DNA of 64,000 bases from Paenibacillus sp. FSL M7-0420 (GTDB taxonomy: Bacteria; Bacillota; Bacilli; Paenibacillales; Paenibacillaceae). Of this stretch, positions 1 through 9,602 are shown piece by piece. The DNA is taken from assembly GCF_038002345.1 (NCBI RefSeq), contig NZ_JBBOCJ010000001.1:5394001-5458000 (forward strand). Reading direction: 5' to 3'. The translations under genes and the position numbers were made by a program. Under the pieces are notes generated by a model, which saw nothing but the letters and a program-made list of their open reading frames with translations, was not told the origin of the DNA and searched no databases. Every line of letters starts with the position of its first letter. Positions within the stretch are counted from its first letter, which is position 1.

Positions 1-1973
1 ACCCGGGCCGAACGCAGCAGAATGACAATGTCGCCGTATACTACGGGACGCATGATCCGCAGTCCTTTATCATAGATCAGCAGCGGCTCACCGCCGGTCA
101 TTCCCGTCATCTGTGAGATACGCCGGGCAATGGCCCGTGCTTCCAGCTGCGCAGTCTCACTCTCGGCCGCCTCCAGCTCCAGAAGAGGCAGCTCATCGCC
201 CTCTGCCGCTTCGTCCGCCGGACCCGTCGCAGAGGCTCCCTTGTCGATCAGCAGCAGCTCCGGCGCAAAATAAGTATCCGGGCCTTTCTCCGCAGCTCCC
301 GGGAAGTTCGCTCCGTACACCAGCTCTGCCCGCTCATCATAACTGATCTCCGCGACATTGCTGTCCATGATCTGCCGGAAGACCATATTCACCGCATTCA
401 CCACTTCCAGCCTGCTGCGGAAATTGCGGGCCAGATCGATGACGAGACCCTCTTCCCGTTCCTCCTGTCCCGGATCAGCCCCCGCCCGGCCATCTGCCTC
501 ACCGGCATGCAGGGCGCTACCTGCACTGTCTCCGTAGGACGGACCATTACTGAACCTGCGGTATTTGTCCAGGAACAGGCCCGGCTCCGCCAGGCGGAAC
601 CGGTATATACTCTGCTTCATATCCCCGACCATGAAACGGTTGCCGGGGAATTCCCGGGAGATCAGCCGGACAATCTCCTCTTGCACACTGTTAGTATCCT
701 GATATTCATCCAGCAGCACTTCGTCGAACTGGCTGCGGTACTCTATCGCAGCATCCGACGGGAGCGAATGCCCCGGCTGCGAGTCCGGATGGCGCAGAAT
801 CTGCAGGCAGTAATGCTCCAGATCACTGAAGTCCACCAGCCCCCGGCCCGCCTTTTCCAGCCGGTAGCGCTCACCGAACGCAATTACAGTCTCCGCCAGC
901 TCCTGCATCAGCGGAGCCGCCGTATGAAGCTCACCCAGGAAGGATTCCGCCGGACGGCCGAACAGGGATTTTTGCAGCTCCAATAGGCTCTTCTTCACCT
1001 GATCCCGGATCGCCTTCACGCTCTCCTGAAGCAGAGGGTCGGTGGCATCCTTCTTGCAGGGCTTCAGCTTCCCGAAGGAGATCTCCATGAAAATATCATA
1101 CAATCCGGCCCAGGGCTGTGAGTCCACTGCGTCCAGCAGACCTTGCGCCATCTCCAGATCGGCTGTGAGATTCTCCGCATAGGGTGCAGGACCGCCTGGC
1201 TGAAGCGCGATGTCACGCCCCTGCTCCAGCTGGCTGACCGCCCCCTTCAGCGTCAGCCTGGCTTCGGCGAGAATGCTCTGCACCCAAGGCGTATGGCTCA
1301 GAGCCTCAGCATCCGGCAGCGCAAAGTCGGCTGCGGTATCCCGCAGCCACTGCGCGGGCCAGGGATGGCTGCGCGCGAAATCATGCAGCCGCTGAATCAG
1401 CGAATGCACCGCATCATCGCTCCGTTCACCGCTGAACCAGTCTGCGAGCTGCACGAACAGGGTATCTTCCCCGTCCTCAGCAACCTCGCCGTATTTCTCT
1501 TCCAGCAGCTCTTCCAGCAGCTCCTGGCGCATCATCTCCGCCTCATGCTCATTCAGAATACGGAAGCCGGGATCGATTGGAATCATCTGGTAATACCTGC
1601 GGATTACTTCAAGGCAGAAGGAATGCAGCGTGGTAATAGAGGCTCTGCCCAGGAGAGCCAGCTGGCGGCGCAGATATTCGTTCCCGCCTTCACTGTCCTC
1701 CTCCAGCTTGCGCTCGAGCGCTTCCCGGATACGCTGGCGCATCTCGGAAGCGGCAGCCTTGGTGAATGTTGCCACCAGCAGCCTATCCACGCTGAAGCCC
1801 GCTTCCTCATTGCTGATTTTGCGGATAATCCGCTCGACGAGAACCGCCGTTTTGCCGGAACCGGCTGCCGCCGCCACGAGAATATCGCTGCCGCTCTCGG
1901 CAATGGCGCGCCACTGGTCGTCACTCCACAGACTGCCTTCCGGCTTCGTTTCGGGTACAGGTCTTGTGCTCAC
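1..1973 (-). CDS. addA: ATP-dependent helicase/nuclease subunit A (AddA), 3' end outside the window
   Basis: This encodes the N-terminal ~657 residues of AddA, the UvrD-type helicase and nuclease subunit of the AddAB complex that processes double-strand breaks for RecA loading. The translated reverse strand shows a Walker A loop (AAAAGSGKTAVLVERI) near residue 35, a DEYQDT motif II and a VGDMKQSIYRFR segment, all typical of superfamily 1A helicases. The nuclease domain lies beyond the left edge. The start is GTG at 1973, preceded by AAAGGAGGAG, and it overlaps the addB stop in a GTGA, so the two subunits are probably translationally coupled. No frame break is visible in the part present. Confidence 0.95.
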   Translation of the reverse strand, partial: MSTRPVPETKPEGSLWSDDQWRAIAESGSDILVAAAAGSGKTAVLVERIIRKISNEEAGFSVDRLLVATFTKAAASEMRQRIREALERKLEEDSEGGNEYLRRQLALLGRASITTLHSFCLEVIRRYYQMIPIDPGFRILNEHEAEMMRQELLEELLEEKYGEVAEDGEDTLFVQLADWFSGERSDDAVHSLIQRLHDFARSHPWPAQWLRDTAADFALPDAEALSHTPWVQSILAEARLTLKGAVSQLEQGRDIALQPGGPAPYAENLTADLEMAQGLLDAVDSQPWAGLYDIFMEISFGKLKPCKKDATDPLLQESVKAIRDQVKKSLLELQKSLFGRPAESFLGELHTAAPLMQELAETVIAFGERYRLEKAGRGLVDFSDLEHYCLQILRHPDSQPGHSLPSDAAIEYRSQFDEVLLDEYQDTNSVQEEIVRLISREFPGNRFMVGDMKQSIYRFRLAEPGLFLDKYRRFSNGPSYGDSAGSALHAGEADGRAGADPGQEEREEGLVIDLARNFRSRLEVVNAVNMVFRQIMDSNVAEISYDERAELVYGANFPGAAEKGPDTYFAPELLLIDKGASATGPADEAAEGDELPLLELEAAESETAQLEARAIARRISQMTGMTGGEPLLIYDKGLRIMRPVVYGDIVILLRSAR

Positions 1974-4900
1974 AGCTTCTCTCCTCCTTTGCGGGACAGC
2001 AGATCCCAGATCACTTCTTTGCCCGGCTTACTTAGAATATTATAACTATTGCCATCCACCGCTTCATCGAACTGGCAGACGGGACGGAAGGAGCAGAAGG
2101 TACAGGCCGTTTCCTGCTGGATGCGGTAAGGCTGTATCGCCACATCCCCCTCCGTAATGCTGGTCCCGATCTCCGAGATCGTGCTGCGCACCGAGGACCG
2201 CAGCTGCTCCCACTGCTCTGGGGTAGCTACAGATGCGCTGCTGTAGAAGCTGCCGTCACTCTTCAGCGCTACCGGAACAATAGAGGAATACCCTTTGTCT
2301 AGGGTGGTATCCATCAGCGATACTACCTCACGGTCGGCGGTCAGCAGGCCCTTCATCTTGAAGCGCTTCATCAGCTCCTGCTCCGCCTGTTCCCGGTTCA
2401 TTCCGTTGGCTGAGGTCAGAAGCGGATCATGAACGTGGAAATAGAGCGCCCCGGCAGGCAGTGCTGCCTGGCCGAGCCATTGCTCGGAATAGGTCAGCAG
2501 CACATCAAGGTAAGTTAACATCTGCAGCGACAATCCATAGTAGACCTCATGCAGCTTGAGGTCCTTCTGGCTTGATTTGTAGTCGATAACCCGCAGCAGA
2601 ATCCCCTGTTCCCCTTCAGCCTTATCCACCCGGTCAATCCGGCCGACCACCTCCATGACACAGCCGTTCGGCAGTGTAATTCTCAGCGGAGGCAGCTCCT
2701 GTCCCGGGCCGAAATCCAGCTCCAGCCCGACCGGCTCGAAGCTCCCGCGCCGCGAATGCTCCCCGAGGATGACCGAAGCGCGGCCGACAATATTCTTCAG
2801 CTTGCGCGAGATATAGCCGTATCGCTTGCTGCTCATCAGAATCTCTCCCTGTAACAGTGGTGACAGCTTATCCACTGTCGCCCCTGCCTCACGGCGGCAT
2901 TCCTCCGCAGTCATGCTGCCCCAGCTGCGGCCTTGCTCCTGCAGCCGCTTCGCCATTTCACTAAGGGCCGCATGGAAAAGCTGCCCGATATCCGGAGCCT
3001 GGAGCTTATAGAGCTGGCGCTCCTTCAGCCTCAGTCCGTAGGAAGCGAAATGAGAGAAGGAGCAGGCAACGAACCGCTCCATCCGTGACACGCTGCCACG
3101 CAGCGTAGAGCCGCCATACAGGCGCAGGCTGGTCTCCTTCTTCAGCCGTATGCCTTCATTGCGGTAGAACAGCGAGCCGAGCAGCCGCTCCAGCTTCAGC
3201 TTCATGGACAGATCCGCATGGCGGTATTCCGCTGCCTGATCACCCGCAGGCTTGTCTGCGCCCTGCTCCGCCGCAAACCAGTTATAGACCTCCCACCACA
3301 TGCCGGGTATCTCTGCCCCTTGACGCCACTGGCGGAGCTGAAGCAGCAGCATGCGGAGCGTCTGCTCAGGATGGCCGATGAAGTCCATATGGACAGCATC
3401 GTCATCATTGCCGCTCTGCGGGAAGCCGGAGAGGAATTGTTCATCTAACTGCTGCGGGAACATTCCCTGCAGCTGGCGGATGACCTCCGAAGGCAGCAGT
3501 GCTTTGCCCTCATCGTCAGCTGCAGCATAGCTGATCCACAGCTTCCTGCTGGCCGTCGTAAGCGCATTGTAGATCAGGAAGCGCTCATCCAGCAGCTTCC
3601 GGGAGGAGCCCGGCGCAAGCTCCATCCCGGACTTCTCCAGCAGGAGGCGTTCCCCTTCGGAAAGAATGCCGTCTTCCTTGAACTGCGCCGGCACCACTCC
3701 TTCGTTGAAACCGAGCAGGAAGGCGTACTTCACCCCCGACACCCGGGTACGGTCCATCGTACCTACCAGCACCTGGTCAAGAGCGGGCGGGACGAGCCCC
3801 ATCTTAAGCTCAGCCAGACCGGTCTCCAGCACCCCGGCGAACAGGCTGAATTCTATCCGTTCCTTGCCCATCATCTCGGCAATCTGGTCCAGCAGACCCA
3901 GAACAGCGCCCCAGAGCTGGCTATGCTCCCGGGCGGCTTCCGGGCGGCCTTGCTTCAGAGATTCTGCCCCCATCCCTTCGAGCTTCCGTGCCGCTTCCGT
4001 ATCCTCCAGCAGCAGATATACCGCCCGGCATAGCTCCAGACCGCTGCGGCTGGCTTTGATTCTCTGCTCAAATGACTGCAGCGGTTCCGCAACCGCCTTC
4101 CGGCAGGCCTCCATCCTTGCCAGCATCGCTTCATCTACAGCTTCACTGCCCTCCAGAGAGAGGCGCGGAATCCCCTTCCAGGAGCGCCCGTTCGTCCAGC
4201 GGGAGCCGTGAATGCCGCAGGCCAGCACGTAGTTCTCCAGCTCATCCATATGGGCGCGGGTAATGCTTCCGTCCAGCGGCAGCAGCAGCTCTGTCTTCAC
4301 GCAGCGGAACACATCCTCATAACGCCAGCGGCGGCGGACGACATCCAGGGCCGAGCGGATGAATTCCACCAGCGGATGATGCAGCTCACTGAGCTTCTGG
4401 TCCAGGAAGAACGGAACGCCGAAGTCCTGAAATAACGGGGCGATCAGCGGCTCATAATCGGCCATATTACGCATGAATACCGCCATTTCCCCATATTTGG
4501 CTCCCGATTCTCTGGCCAGGGCCTGCATCTCGCGCAGCACGCCCTCCACCTCGGTGCGTCGTGAAGCTGCAGCCCGGATACTGATAGCTTCCTTCACCTG
4601 TTCAGCCGGTCCTGTCCAGGGATGCCGGCGCTGTAGTCCGCGCTCCAGATGCGCGAGTACCGGACTGTCCTTGAACCTTGGCAGGACGGGCGGAGCCAGC
4701 AGTTCATCCCACACGGTAAGTCCCATCTCTTCTGCTAATCCCCGCAGCTTAATGTAAGTAACCGCCGCCGGATGGAACAGCTCCAGTTCATGCGGGGCAC
4801 CGCCCGGCGGATAGATCCGGTCCAGTGTGAGCGCAATGGTCATGGTGTCCGCGTACTGCATCAGCTCACGCAAGACGATGAATTCCTGGTTGCTGAAGCC

Positions 4901-5530
4901 GTGAAAGCCATCCACCCATATCTCGGCGCCGCGGATATAGGCAGAGTCCGCAATATGCTCAGCCAGTTCGGCCAGTCTGTCCTCTTCATCTATATAGAGC
5001 TGTGACATCTCCTGGTCCAGCTCACTGAAGACGAGATGCAGATCATCCAGCTTCCCGGCCAGAATAGGGCTGCCCAGCGTGGCATCCCGCATTCTGCCGA
5101 TCTGCTCCTCCAGGTCTCCGGCTCCAAGACAGCAGCGCTTAAGCTCCGTGTGCAGACTGCTGAGCCGCTCCACAAATCCCGGCCGGTCCGAGGAAGCCCC
5201 GAACAGCTTCAGCTCCTCCTTGCGCTTGCTTATAATCTTGTAGATCAGCATCTTCTTGCCTTCTTCACTGATTGGCAGACTTGCGCTGCCGCCGGTCTCC
5301 TGCTTCACCCGGTAGGCAAGCCGCGAGAAGCTGAGCGTCTGGGCGCGCAGACTTCCCTTCACGCCGCCCGCCGCCAGCAGTCCCCGTTCCGCTCCGAACG
5401 ATCCCTGCTCGGGAACAAGTATAATGATTGGGGCCCCCAGCGGCTCTGCCTTCAGCCTGGAGGACACCCGCTCCCATATTGTAGTCGTCTTGCCGCTGCC
5501 CGAGCGGCCGATGATGAAGTTAACCGTCAT
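1970..5530 (-). CDS. addB: ATP-dependent nuclease subunit B (AddB)
   Basis: AddB is the second subunit of the AddAB recombination nuclease. The 1186-residue product begins MTVNFIIGRSGSGKTTTI with a Walker A loop. It ends with an iron-sulfur nuclease domain: a Cys in FVACSFSHFASYG and then CTFCSFRPVC (CxxCxxxxxC), which fits the four-cysteine cluster known in the family. A nuclease Asp/Lys segment (VIDYKSSQKDLKL) is also present. The reading frame stays open 54 codons upstream, but ATG 5530 follows GGAAGGAG and matches the family N-terminus. Length is close to the usual ~1160 residues. It is the first gene of the addB-addA operon. Confidence 0.95.
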   Translation of the reverse strand: MTVNFIIGRSGSGKTTTIWERVSSRLKAEPLGAPIIILVPEQGSFGAERGLLAAGGVKGSLRAQTLSFSRLAYRVKQETGGSASLPISEEGKKMLIYKIISKRKEELKLFGASSDRPGFVERLSSLHTELKRCCLGAGDLEEQIGRMRDATLGSPILAGKLDDLHLVFSELDQEMSQLYIDEEDRLAELAEHIADSAYIRGAEIWVDGFHGFSNQEFIVLRELMQYADTMTIALTLDRIYPPGGAPHELELFHPAAVTYIKLRGLAEEMGLTVWDELLAPPVLPRFKDSPVLAHLERGLQRRHPWTGPAEQVKEAISIRAAASRRTEVEGVLREMQALARESGAKYGEMAVFMRNMADYEPLIAPLFQDFGVPFFLDQKLSELHHPLVEFIRSALDVVRRRWRYEDVFRCVKTELLLPLDGSITRAHMDELENYVLACGIHGSRWTNGRSWKGIPRLSLEGSEAVDEAMLARMEACRKAVAEPLQSFEQRIKASRSGLELCRAVYLLLEDTEAARKLEGMGAESLKQGRPEAAREHSQLWGAVLGLLDQIAEMMGKERIEFSLFAGVLETGLAELKMGLVPPALDQVLVGTMDRTRVSGVKYAFLLGFNEGVVPAQFKEDGILSEGERLLLEKSGMELAPGSSRKLLDERFLIYNALTTASRKLWISYAAADDEGKALLPSEVIRQLQGMFPQQLDEQFLSGFPQSGNDDDAVHMDFIGHPEQTLRMLLLQLRQWRQGAEIPGMWWEVYNWFAAEQGADKPAGDQAAEYRHADLSMKLKLERLLGSLFYRNEGIRLKKETSLRLYGGSTLRGSVSRMERFVACSFSHFASYGLRLKERQLYKLQAPDIGQLFHAALSEMAKRLQEQGRSWGSMTAEECRREAGATVDKLSPLLQGEILMSSKRYGYISRKLKNIVGRASVILGEHSRRGSFEPVGLELDFGPGQELPPLRITLPNGCVMEVVGRIDRVDKAEGEQGILLRVIDYKSSQKDLKLHEVYYGLSLQMLTYLDVLLTYSEQWLGQAALPAGALYFHVHDPLLTSANGMNREQAEQELMKRFKMKGLLTADREVVSLMDTTLDKGYSSIVPVALKSDGSFYSSASVATPEQWEQLRSSVRSTISEIGTSITEGDVAIQPYRIQQETACTFCSFRPVCQFDEAVDGNSYNILSKPGKEVIWDLLSRKGGEKL

Positions 5531-5602
5531 TTCAGCAGACTCCTTCCGTTGAACCCTGGCACTCAATGCAATACCAGAATCTATGAAACTTCTCGTCTCA
5601 AT

Positions 5603-5644
5603 AGTATAGCATACCTCAACCGCACGCTCCAGAACGTACGTTTG
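5603..5644 (-). promoter_or_regulatory. Possible addB promoter with a LexA-like box
   Basis: On the reverse strand a TATACT -10 candidate (5603-5608) lies upstream of addB. The palindromic sequence CAAACGTACGTTCT (5631-5644) is next to the expected -35 position. It agrees with the Bacillus LexA/DinR consensus CGAACRNRYGTTYC at 12 of 14 positions. The -35 hexamer itself is poor. SOS control of addAB here is inference. Confidence 0.35.
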
Positions 5645-5779
5645 CCATTGTTTGCAAATACACAAATAAAAGACTCTCCCGGAGCCGCGCAAACGGCAGA
5701 CGGAAAAGTCTGAATAAACTCATCAGCTATAGCAGCTATTCTGGTTATGAACCACCTTTTAACTGTACCAAAATGCATC

Positions 5780-5808
5780 AAAAAAGAGCCTCTATAAAAG
5801 AGACTCTT
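5780..5808 (-). terminator. Rho-independent terminator of the RlmI-like gene
   Basis: On the reverse strand AAGAGTCTC and GAGGCTCTT form a 9-bp stem with one mismatch, followed by a T run. It sits 37 bp after the stop of the methyltransferase gene. Confidence 0.7.
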
Positions 5809-5844
5809 CCCGCAAAACCGGCTGGCCCGCCGGGTCTGAAACTT

Positions 5845-7248
5845 CTATTTGCTGCGCACCTCAAAGATGGCGAACTTCAGATAATGCCCCTCGTCTACGC
5901 CGAGAATCTGCGGATGGTCCTTGCCTGCGGCCCGCCATTCGATCAGCCTCAGCACCTTGCCGGCATCCTTGGCCGCCTCCATGATCGTGTCAAGGAACAG
6001 CTGCGGCTGCATGTGGTATGAACAGCTGGCCGTGACCAGATATCCGCCGTCATTCACCAGCTTCATGCCCTGCAGATTGATGTCCTTGTAGCCGCGTACG
6101 GCCCCTGCCACTGCACTTTTGGTCTTGGCAAAAGCAGGCGGGTCCAGAATCACGACATCCCACGTGCGCCCGCCCCCGGCGGTCATCGGCTTCGCGGTGT
6201 CCGCCTTGGCAACCGGCTTGCTGCCGGTTTTCCCTTCCGCAGCTGCGCCGCTCGTAGCCCGCTCGGTCCGTTCCTCCTGCCCCTTGACCTGATTGCGCAG
6301 GAAGGCAAATGCATCATCCACCACGAATTCCACCCGGTCGCTGAACCCGTTGATCTCCACATTGGCCTTCGCACTCTCGATGGCATGCGCAGACACATCC
6401 AGGCAGGTTACCTTCTTGGCGCCATACTTGCAGGCATGCAGTGTGAAGCTTCCAGTATGCGCAAAGCATTCCAGCACAGTTGCCCCATCCCAGTAAGGGA
6501 ATGTAACAGGCTTGCCGCTTTTATTGACCGGCAGTGTCTGGATGGAACCATCCTCGGCAGCTACGCTCTGCAGTGTAATTCCGCTGCGCCCGCCCCAGCC
6601 CTTCATCAGCGGGGCAATCGATGCCCTGTTCTCCCGCTGATCGAAGAAGTAACCGGTCTTCTGCCCCTCTTCAATATCAACGATGACCTTCAGCCCGTTC
6701 TCACTTACGGTAATGTGGCGCGGACATTCGCCGTAGAGCACGCCCGTGGTCTGTTCCAGCCCCTCCAGCTCCCGCACACTGACATCGCTGCGCTCGTAGA
6801 TGCCACGCGGCGCCATCACCTGCACCAGCGCCTCCACAATCTCAGAGCGATGCTGATCCATAGCCAGTGTCAGCAGCTGCACTACAAGGACTTCACCGAA
6901 GCGGTCAATGATCAGCCCCGGCAGGAAATCCGCTTCCCCATAGACCAGACGGTAAGCGTCCGCCCCCGGCAGGAAGCGTTCCCTGTGCCGCAGACAGTCC
7001 GCGAACCGCTGTGCAAAAAACGCCGTGTCCATTGCCGCCAGCTTATGCTGCGACAGAATTCTCACCCGGATCTGCGAAGCCGGATTATAATACCCGGTAG
7101 CCAAGTACCGCCCCTGATGGGTCAGAACATCCACCAGTCCGCCTGCCTGCGGCTCTCCGTCTACAGATGCTACTTCACTGGCATAGACCCATGGATGGCC
7201 CTGCTCCAGTCTTTTTTTACGGTTACGTTCCAGAATTACTGATGCCAA
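5845..7248 (-). CDS. Class I SAM-dependent rRNA methyltransferase (RlmI/YwbD-like)
   Basis: This is a member of the RlmI/RlmK family of 23S rRNA cytosine-5 methyltransferases. An N-terminal PUA-like part (HPWVYASEV) is followed by a Rossmann methyltransferase domain with the SAM loop LECFAHTGSFTLHA and the motif ILDPPAFAKTK; SCSYHM lies further on. The product is 467 residues, longer than the usual ~395. Much of the excess is a Thr/Ala/Gly/Lys-rich insert at about residues 321-358 just before the DPP motif, plus a shorter insert before the SAM loop. The first in-frame start is TTG 7257, directly abutting AGGGAG. TTG 7248 has a 9-base spacing and is preferred. Substrate is inferred from family only. 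Confidence 0.85.
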   Translation of the reverse strand: MASVILERNRKKRLEQGHPWVYASEVASVDGEPQAGGLVDVLTHQGRYLATGYYNPASQIRVRILSQHKLAAMDTAFFAQRFADCLRHRERFLPGADAYRLVYGEADFLPGLIIDRFGEVLVVQLLTLAMDQHRSEIVEALVQVMAPRGIYERSDVSVRELEGLEQTTGVLYGECPRHITVSENGLKVIVDIEEGQKTGYFFDQRENRASIAPLMKGWGGRSGITLQSVAAEDGSIQTLPVNKSGKPVTFPYWDGATVLECFAHTGSFTLHACKYGAKKVTCLDVSAHAIESAKANVEINGFSDRVEFVVDDAFAFLRNQVKGQEERTERATSGAAAEGKTGSKPVAKADTAKPMTAGGGRTWDVVILDPPAFAKTKSAVAGAVRGYKDINLQGMKLVNDGGYLVTASCSYHMQPQLFLDTIMEAAKDAGKVLRLIEWRAAGKDHPQILGVDEGHYLKFAIFEVRSK

Positions 7249-7348
7249 TACCTTCAACTCCCTATTCTTGTTGCCAGATTAATATACATGTCCTATGCCT
7301 GGCGTTCATATATTGGTACAACCCCCGTTCAAAAAGGAGCCTGTCCTT

Positions 7349-8338
7349 ATGATCCGTGAACTGCTATTCCCTATCCTCTACGGTCTTGTCATATTCCTCG
7401 CCGGGATGAAGGTGATGGAAGCCTCGCTGTCGCGGCTGGCCGGTCCGCTGCTGAATCGCAGCCTGCACAAGGCTACCTCCACACCGGCCAAAGGCCTGAT
7501 CGTCAGCGCCCTGCTGTCGGCGCTGCTGCAGAGCAGCACCGCTGTAACGGTGCTGACCATCGGCATGGTCAATGCCGGGCTGCTGACCTATGCCCGCACG
7601 CTCGGCATTATTCTCGGCAGCAACATCGGCACCTGCCTAACCACGGAGCTGATCAGCCTGCAGATCAGCACGCTGGCCGCGCCGCTGCTGATCGTGGCGC
7701 TCTGCCTGTGGGCCGCCGCCGTGATGGCCGGCGAGCTGGCCCCGCAGTCCTGGCGGCTGCTTGAGGCCTGCCGCCGGATCTCGGGACCGCTGCAGTTCAT
7801 CTGCCTCGCGGTCACCGGCTTCGCGCTCATCCTGTGGGGCATCGCGGTCATGCAATCCATCGGCCCCGCCCTGGAAGGCAGCGCCCTGTTCCGCTGGTTT
7901 CTCGGACATGCCGCAACCAGCGCACTTTGGGGGCTGGCCGCCGGGGCTGTGCTGACGGCGATGGTGCACAGCAGCGCCGCAGTCATCGGCATGGCGATGG
8001 GCCTCGCCGCCAGCGGCGTGATGCCGCCTGCGCTTGGCATCGCCATCGTCCTCGGTGCGAACATCGGCACCTGCGTCACTGCCGTCATTGCCGCCATCGG
8101 CAGTACGCCTTCCGGCGTATTCGTCGCCTGGTCGCATGTCACGCTGAATGTCGGCGGCGCCTTGCTCTTCCTGCCCTTCACCCAGCCGCTGCAAGCCCTG
8201 TCCGCCTCGATCGGCGGCGGACCTGCCGCCCAGCTCGCCCATGCCCAGACTATTTTCAACGTCGTCTGTTCGCTTGGGGTACTGCCGTTATGCTATCTGC
8301 CCGTCTGGTCCAGGCTGGAGCAGCGGCTGCAGTCCTGA
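7349..8338 (+). CDS. yqeW: Na/Pi-cotransporter family protein (YqeW-like)
   Basis: This 329-residue integral membrane protein has two Na_Pi_cotrans repeats. The first carries QSSTAV and GSNIGTC, the second HSSAAV and GANIGTCVTA, which are the paired QSS and NIG signatures of type II sodium-phosphate symporters. About eight hydrophobic segments are visible. ATG 7349 is chosen over an upstream in-frame start because AAAGGAG lies 9 bases before it. B. subtilis has yqeW after mtaB (yqeV). Here the same neighbour is kept but in opposite orientation and separated by the Rpn and Big_2 genes. Substrate is inferred from the family. Confidence 0.85.
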   Translation: MIRELLFPILYGLVIFLAGMKVMEASLSRLAGPLLNRSLHKATSTPAKGLIVSALLSALLQSSTAVTVLTIGMVNAGLLTYARTLGIILGSNIGTCLTTELISLQISTLAAPLLIVALCLWAAAVMAGELAPQSWRLLEACRRISGPLQFICLAVTGFALILWGIAVMQSIGPALEGSALFRWFLGHAATSALWGLAAGAVLTAMVHSSAAVIGMAMGLAASGVMPPALGIAIVLGANIGTCVTAVIAAIGSTPSGVFVAWSHVTLNVGGALLFLPFTQPLQALSASIGGGPAAQLAHAQTIFNVVCSLGVLPLCYLPVWSRLEQRLQS

Positions 8339-8453
8339 GTCTTCCAAGAATCGTAATCGCAGTCCCCATTATACTTCAAATCCATCCTGCAGTACTAATC
8401 CAATCTGCAAGGGAAGTATAATAAACAAAGTGAGTGATTTACGCAACCCATAG

Positions 8454-8487
8454 AAAAAAAGACCTAGGGCACTATCACCCCAGGTCT
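8454..8487 (-). terminator. Terminator of the Rpn nuclease gene
   Basis: On the reverse strand AGACCTGGGG and its near-perfect complement CCCTAGGTCT enclose a short loop and are followed by seven T. It begins 4 bp after the stop codon at 8492. Confidence 0.8.
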
Positions 8488-8491
8488 ATAT

Positions 8492-9373
8492 TTACATCAG
8501 CTTCTTAATCTTATCCAGTGGCAATTCAACGGCCTCGGATACCGCTTCCGGAGAAAATCCATTAAGCAGCAATTTACGGATGAGCTCCGCCTGACCTTCT
8601 TCTTTTCCTTCAGCTTTCCCTTCCGCTTTGCCCTCTTCGTATCCCCAACGCTTCCAGGCTGGCATCAATTCCATAATGACTTCTCCCTCCTCCGGGTAAT
8701 GATCAATTAATTCTCTTAGAATCTCCTCATCCTGTGTCCGGTCCGGCTTGAAATACAAATCCGCCACTGACATAATCAGCGCCAGCCGTCCCTGATCCAA
8801 TCGCGTCCTGAGCTTGATGAACATACGCAGGAATTCCCGCCGTACTTCTCTCGCCTCTCTTGTAGTATAACCCATCTTCGCTATTAACGCAGCAGCCACT
8901 GCATTGTCTGAGTCGATGAACCGCCGCCAGTTCTGCTTACGCAGCTCCACCTTAAGGAACTGGAAGCGCAGAATGGAATGCTCCGGAATTGACATCTCCA
9001 GCGTGTCCTGCTCTTCCCGGACCTCATCTGACGTAAAGATCGCAATCGGAATAATCAGCTTATGGTCTTTGCGGTAGCGCTCGAATAGACGGCTGAAGTA
9101 AATAAACATTCTCTCATGGAATGCGGTATCCCTATACGATTGCGGTTCCAGGTGAATTAGGATATAACCGTCCAGCCCTTTGTAGCGGGTCTCCAGCAGC
9201 AAATCCAGCTCACGCGCTTCTTCGCCTACAATATCTACCAATAACTCCTGCATTAAAAACCGGGTCTCACTATAGTCCAGCATGGCATGCAGTTCAGGAA
9301 AAAATAACTCTATGAATTCTTCAAAGAACGTCTCCAGCAGCTTTTTGAAAGCTTCATCATGTGGTATAGAAAT
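8492..9373 (-). CDS. Rpn-family recombination-promoting nuclease / putative transposase, likely ATT start
   Basis: The product belongs to the Rpn (PDDEXK_2, transposase_31-like) family. The core LLLETRYKGLDGYILIHLEPQ fits the PD-(D/E)XK pattern, and the tail has four EGKx repeats (residues ~243-258) followed by a short helical domain, as is usual in these proteins. The first ATG (9283) would start inside the conserved domain. The 30 codons before it encode PHDEAFKKLLETFFEEF, the expected family N-terminus, and remain open up to a TAA. No ATG, GTG or TTG lies in this stretch, but ATT at 9373 sits 8 bases after a perfect GGAGG. I therefore annotate a 293-residue protein with an ATT start. Rpn proteins are known to stimulate RecA-independent recombination; the role here is inferred. 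Confidence 0.75.
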   Translation of the reverse strand: MSIPHDEAFKKLLETFFEEFIELFFPELHAMLDYSETRFLMQELLVDIVGEEARELDLLLETRYKGLDGYILIHLEPQSYRDTAFHERMFIYFSRLFERYRKDHKLIIPIAIFTSDEVREEQDTLEMSIPEHSILRFQFLKVELRKQNWRRFIDSDNAVAAALIAKMGYTTREAREVRREFLRMFIKLRTRLDQGRLALIMSVADLYFKPDRTQDEEILRELIDHYPEEGEVIMELMPAWKRWGYEEGKAEGKAEGKEEGQAELIRKLLLNGFSPEAVSEAVELPLDKIKKLM

Positions 9374-9415
9374 ATGTTTCGCCTCCTGTTATAGGTTTGA
9401 GCTTGTACTAATGTG

Positions 9416-9444
9416 ATTATATTCCATTTATTTGGGATTGTATA
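9416..9444 (-). promoter_or_regulatory. Candidate sigma-A promoter of the Rpn gene
   Basis: On the reverse strand TATACA (9439-9444) and a perfect TATAAT (9416-9421) are separated by 17 bp. They lie about 45 bp upstream of the proposed ATT start. Confidence 0.4.
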
Positions 9445-9526
9445 TAATAAAAGGAACATACATTCGCTTCTAAATGTGATATCCCTACCTTATTAACTTT
9501 GTGCATTCCGATTCCTCACCATAAAC

Positions 9527-9566
9527 AAAAAACCTGCACACCGTCCAAATGGACGTATGTACAGGT
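9527..9566 (-). terminator. Terminator of the Big_2 protein gene
   Basis: On the reverse strand ACCTGTACATACGTCC and GGACGGTGTGCAGGT form a long hairpin with a 4-base loop, followed by TTTTTT. It lies about 35 bp after the stop. Confidence 0.8.
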
Positions 9567-9602
9567 CTTCTTGTAGCCGCTCAAACCGCCAGCAGCTCTG
9601 CG

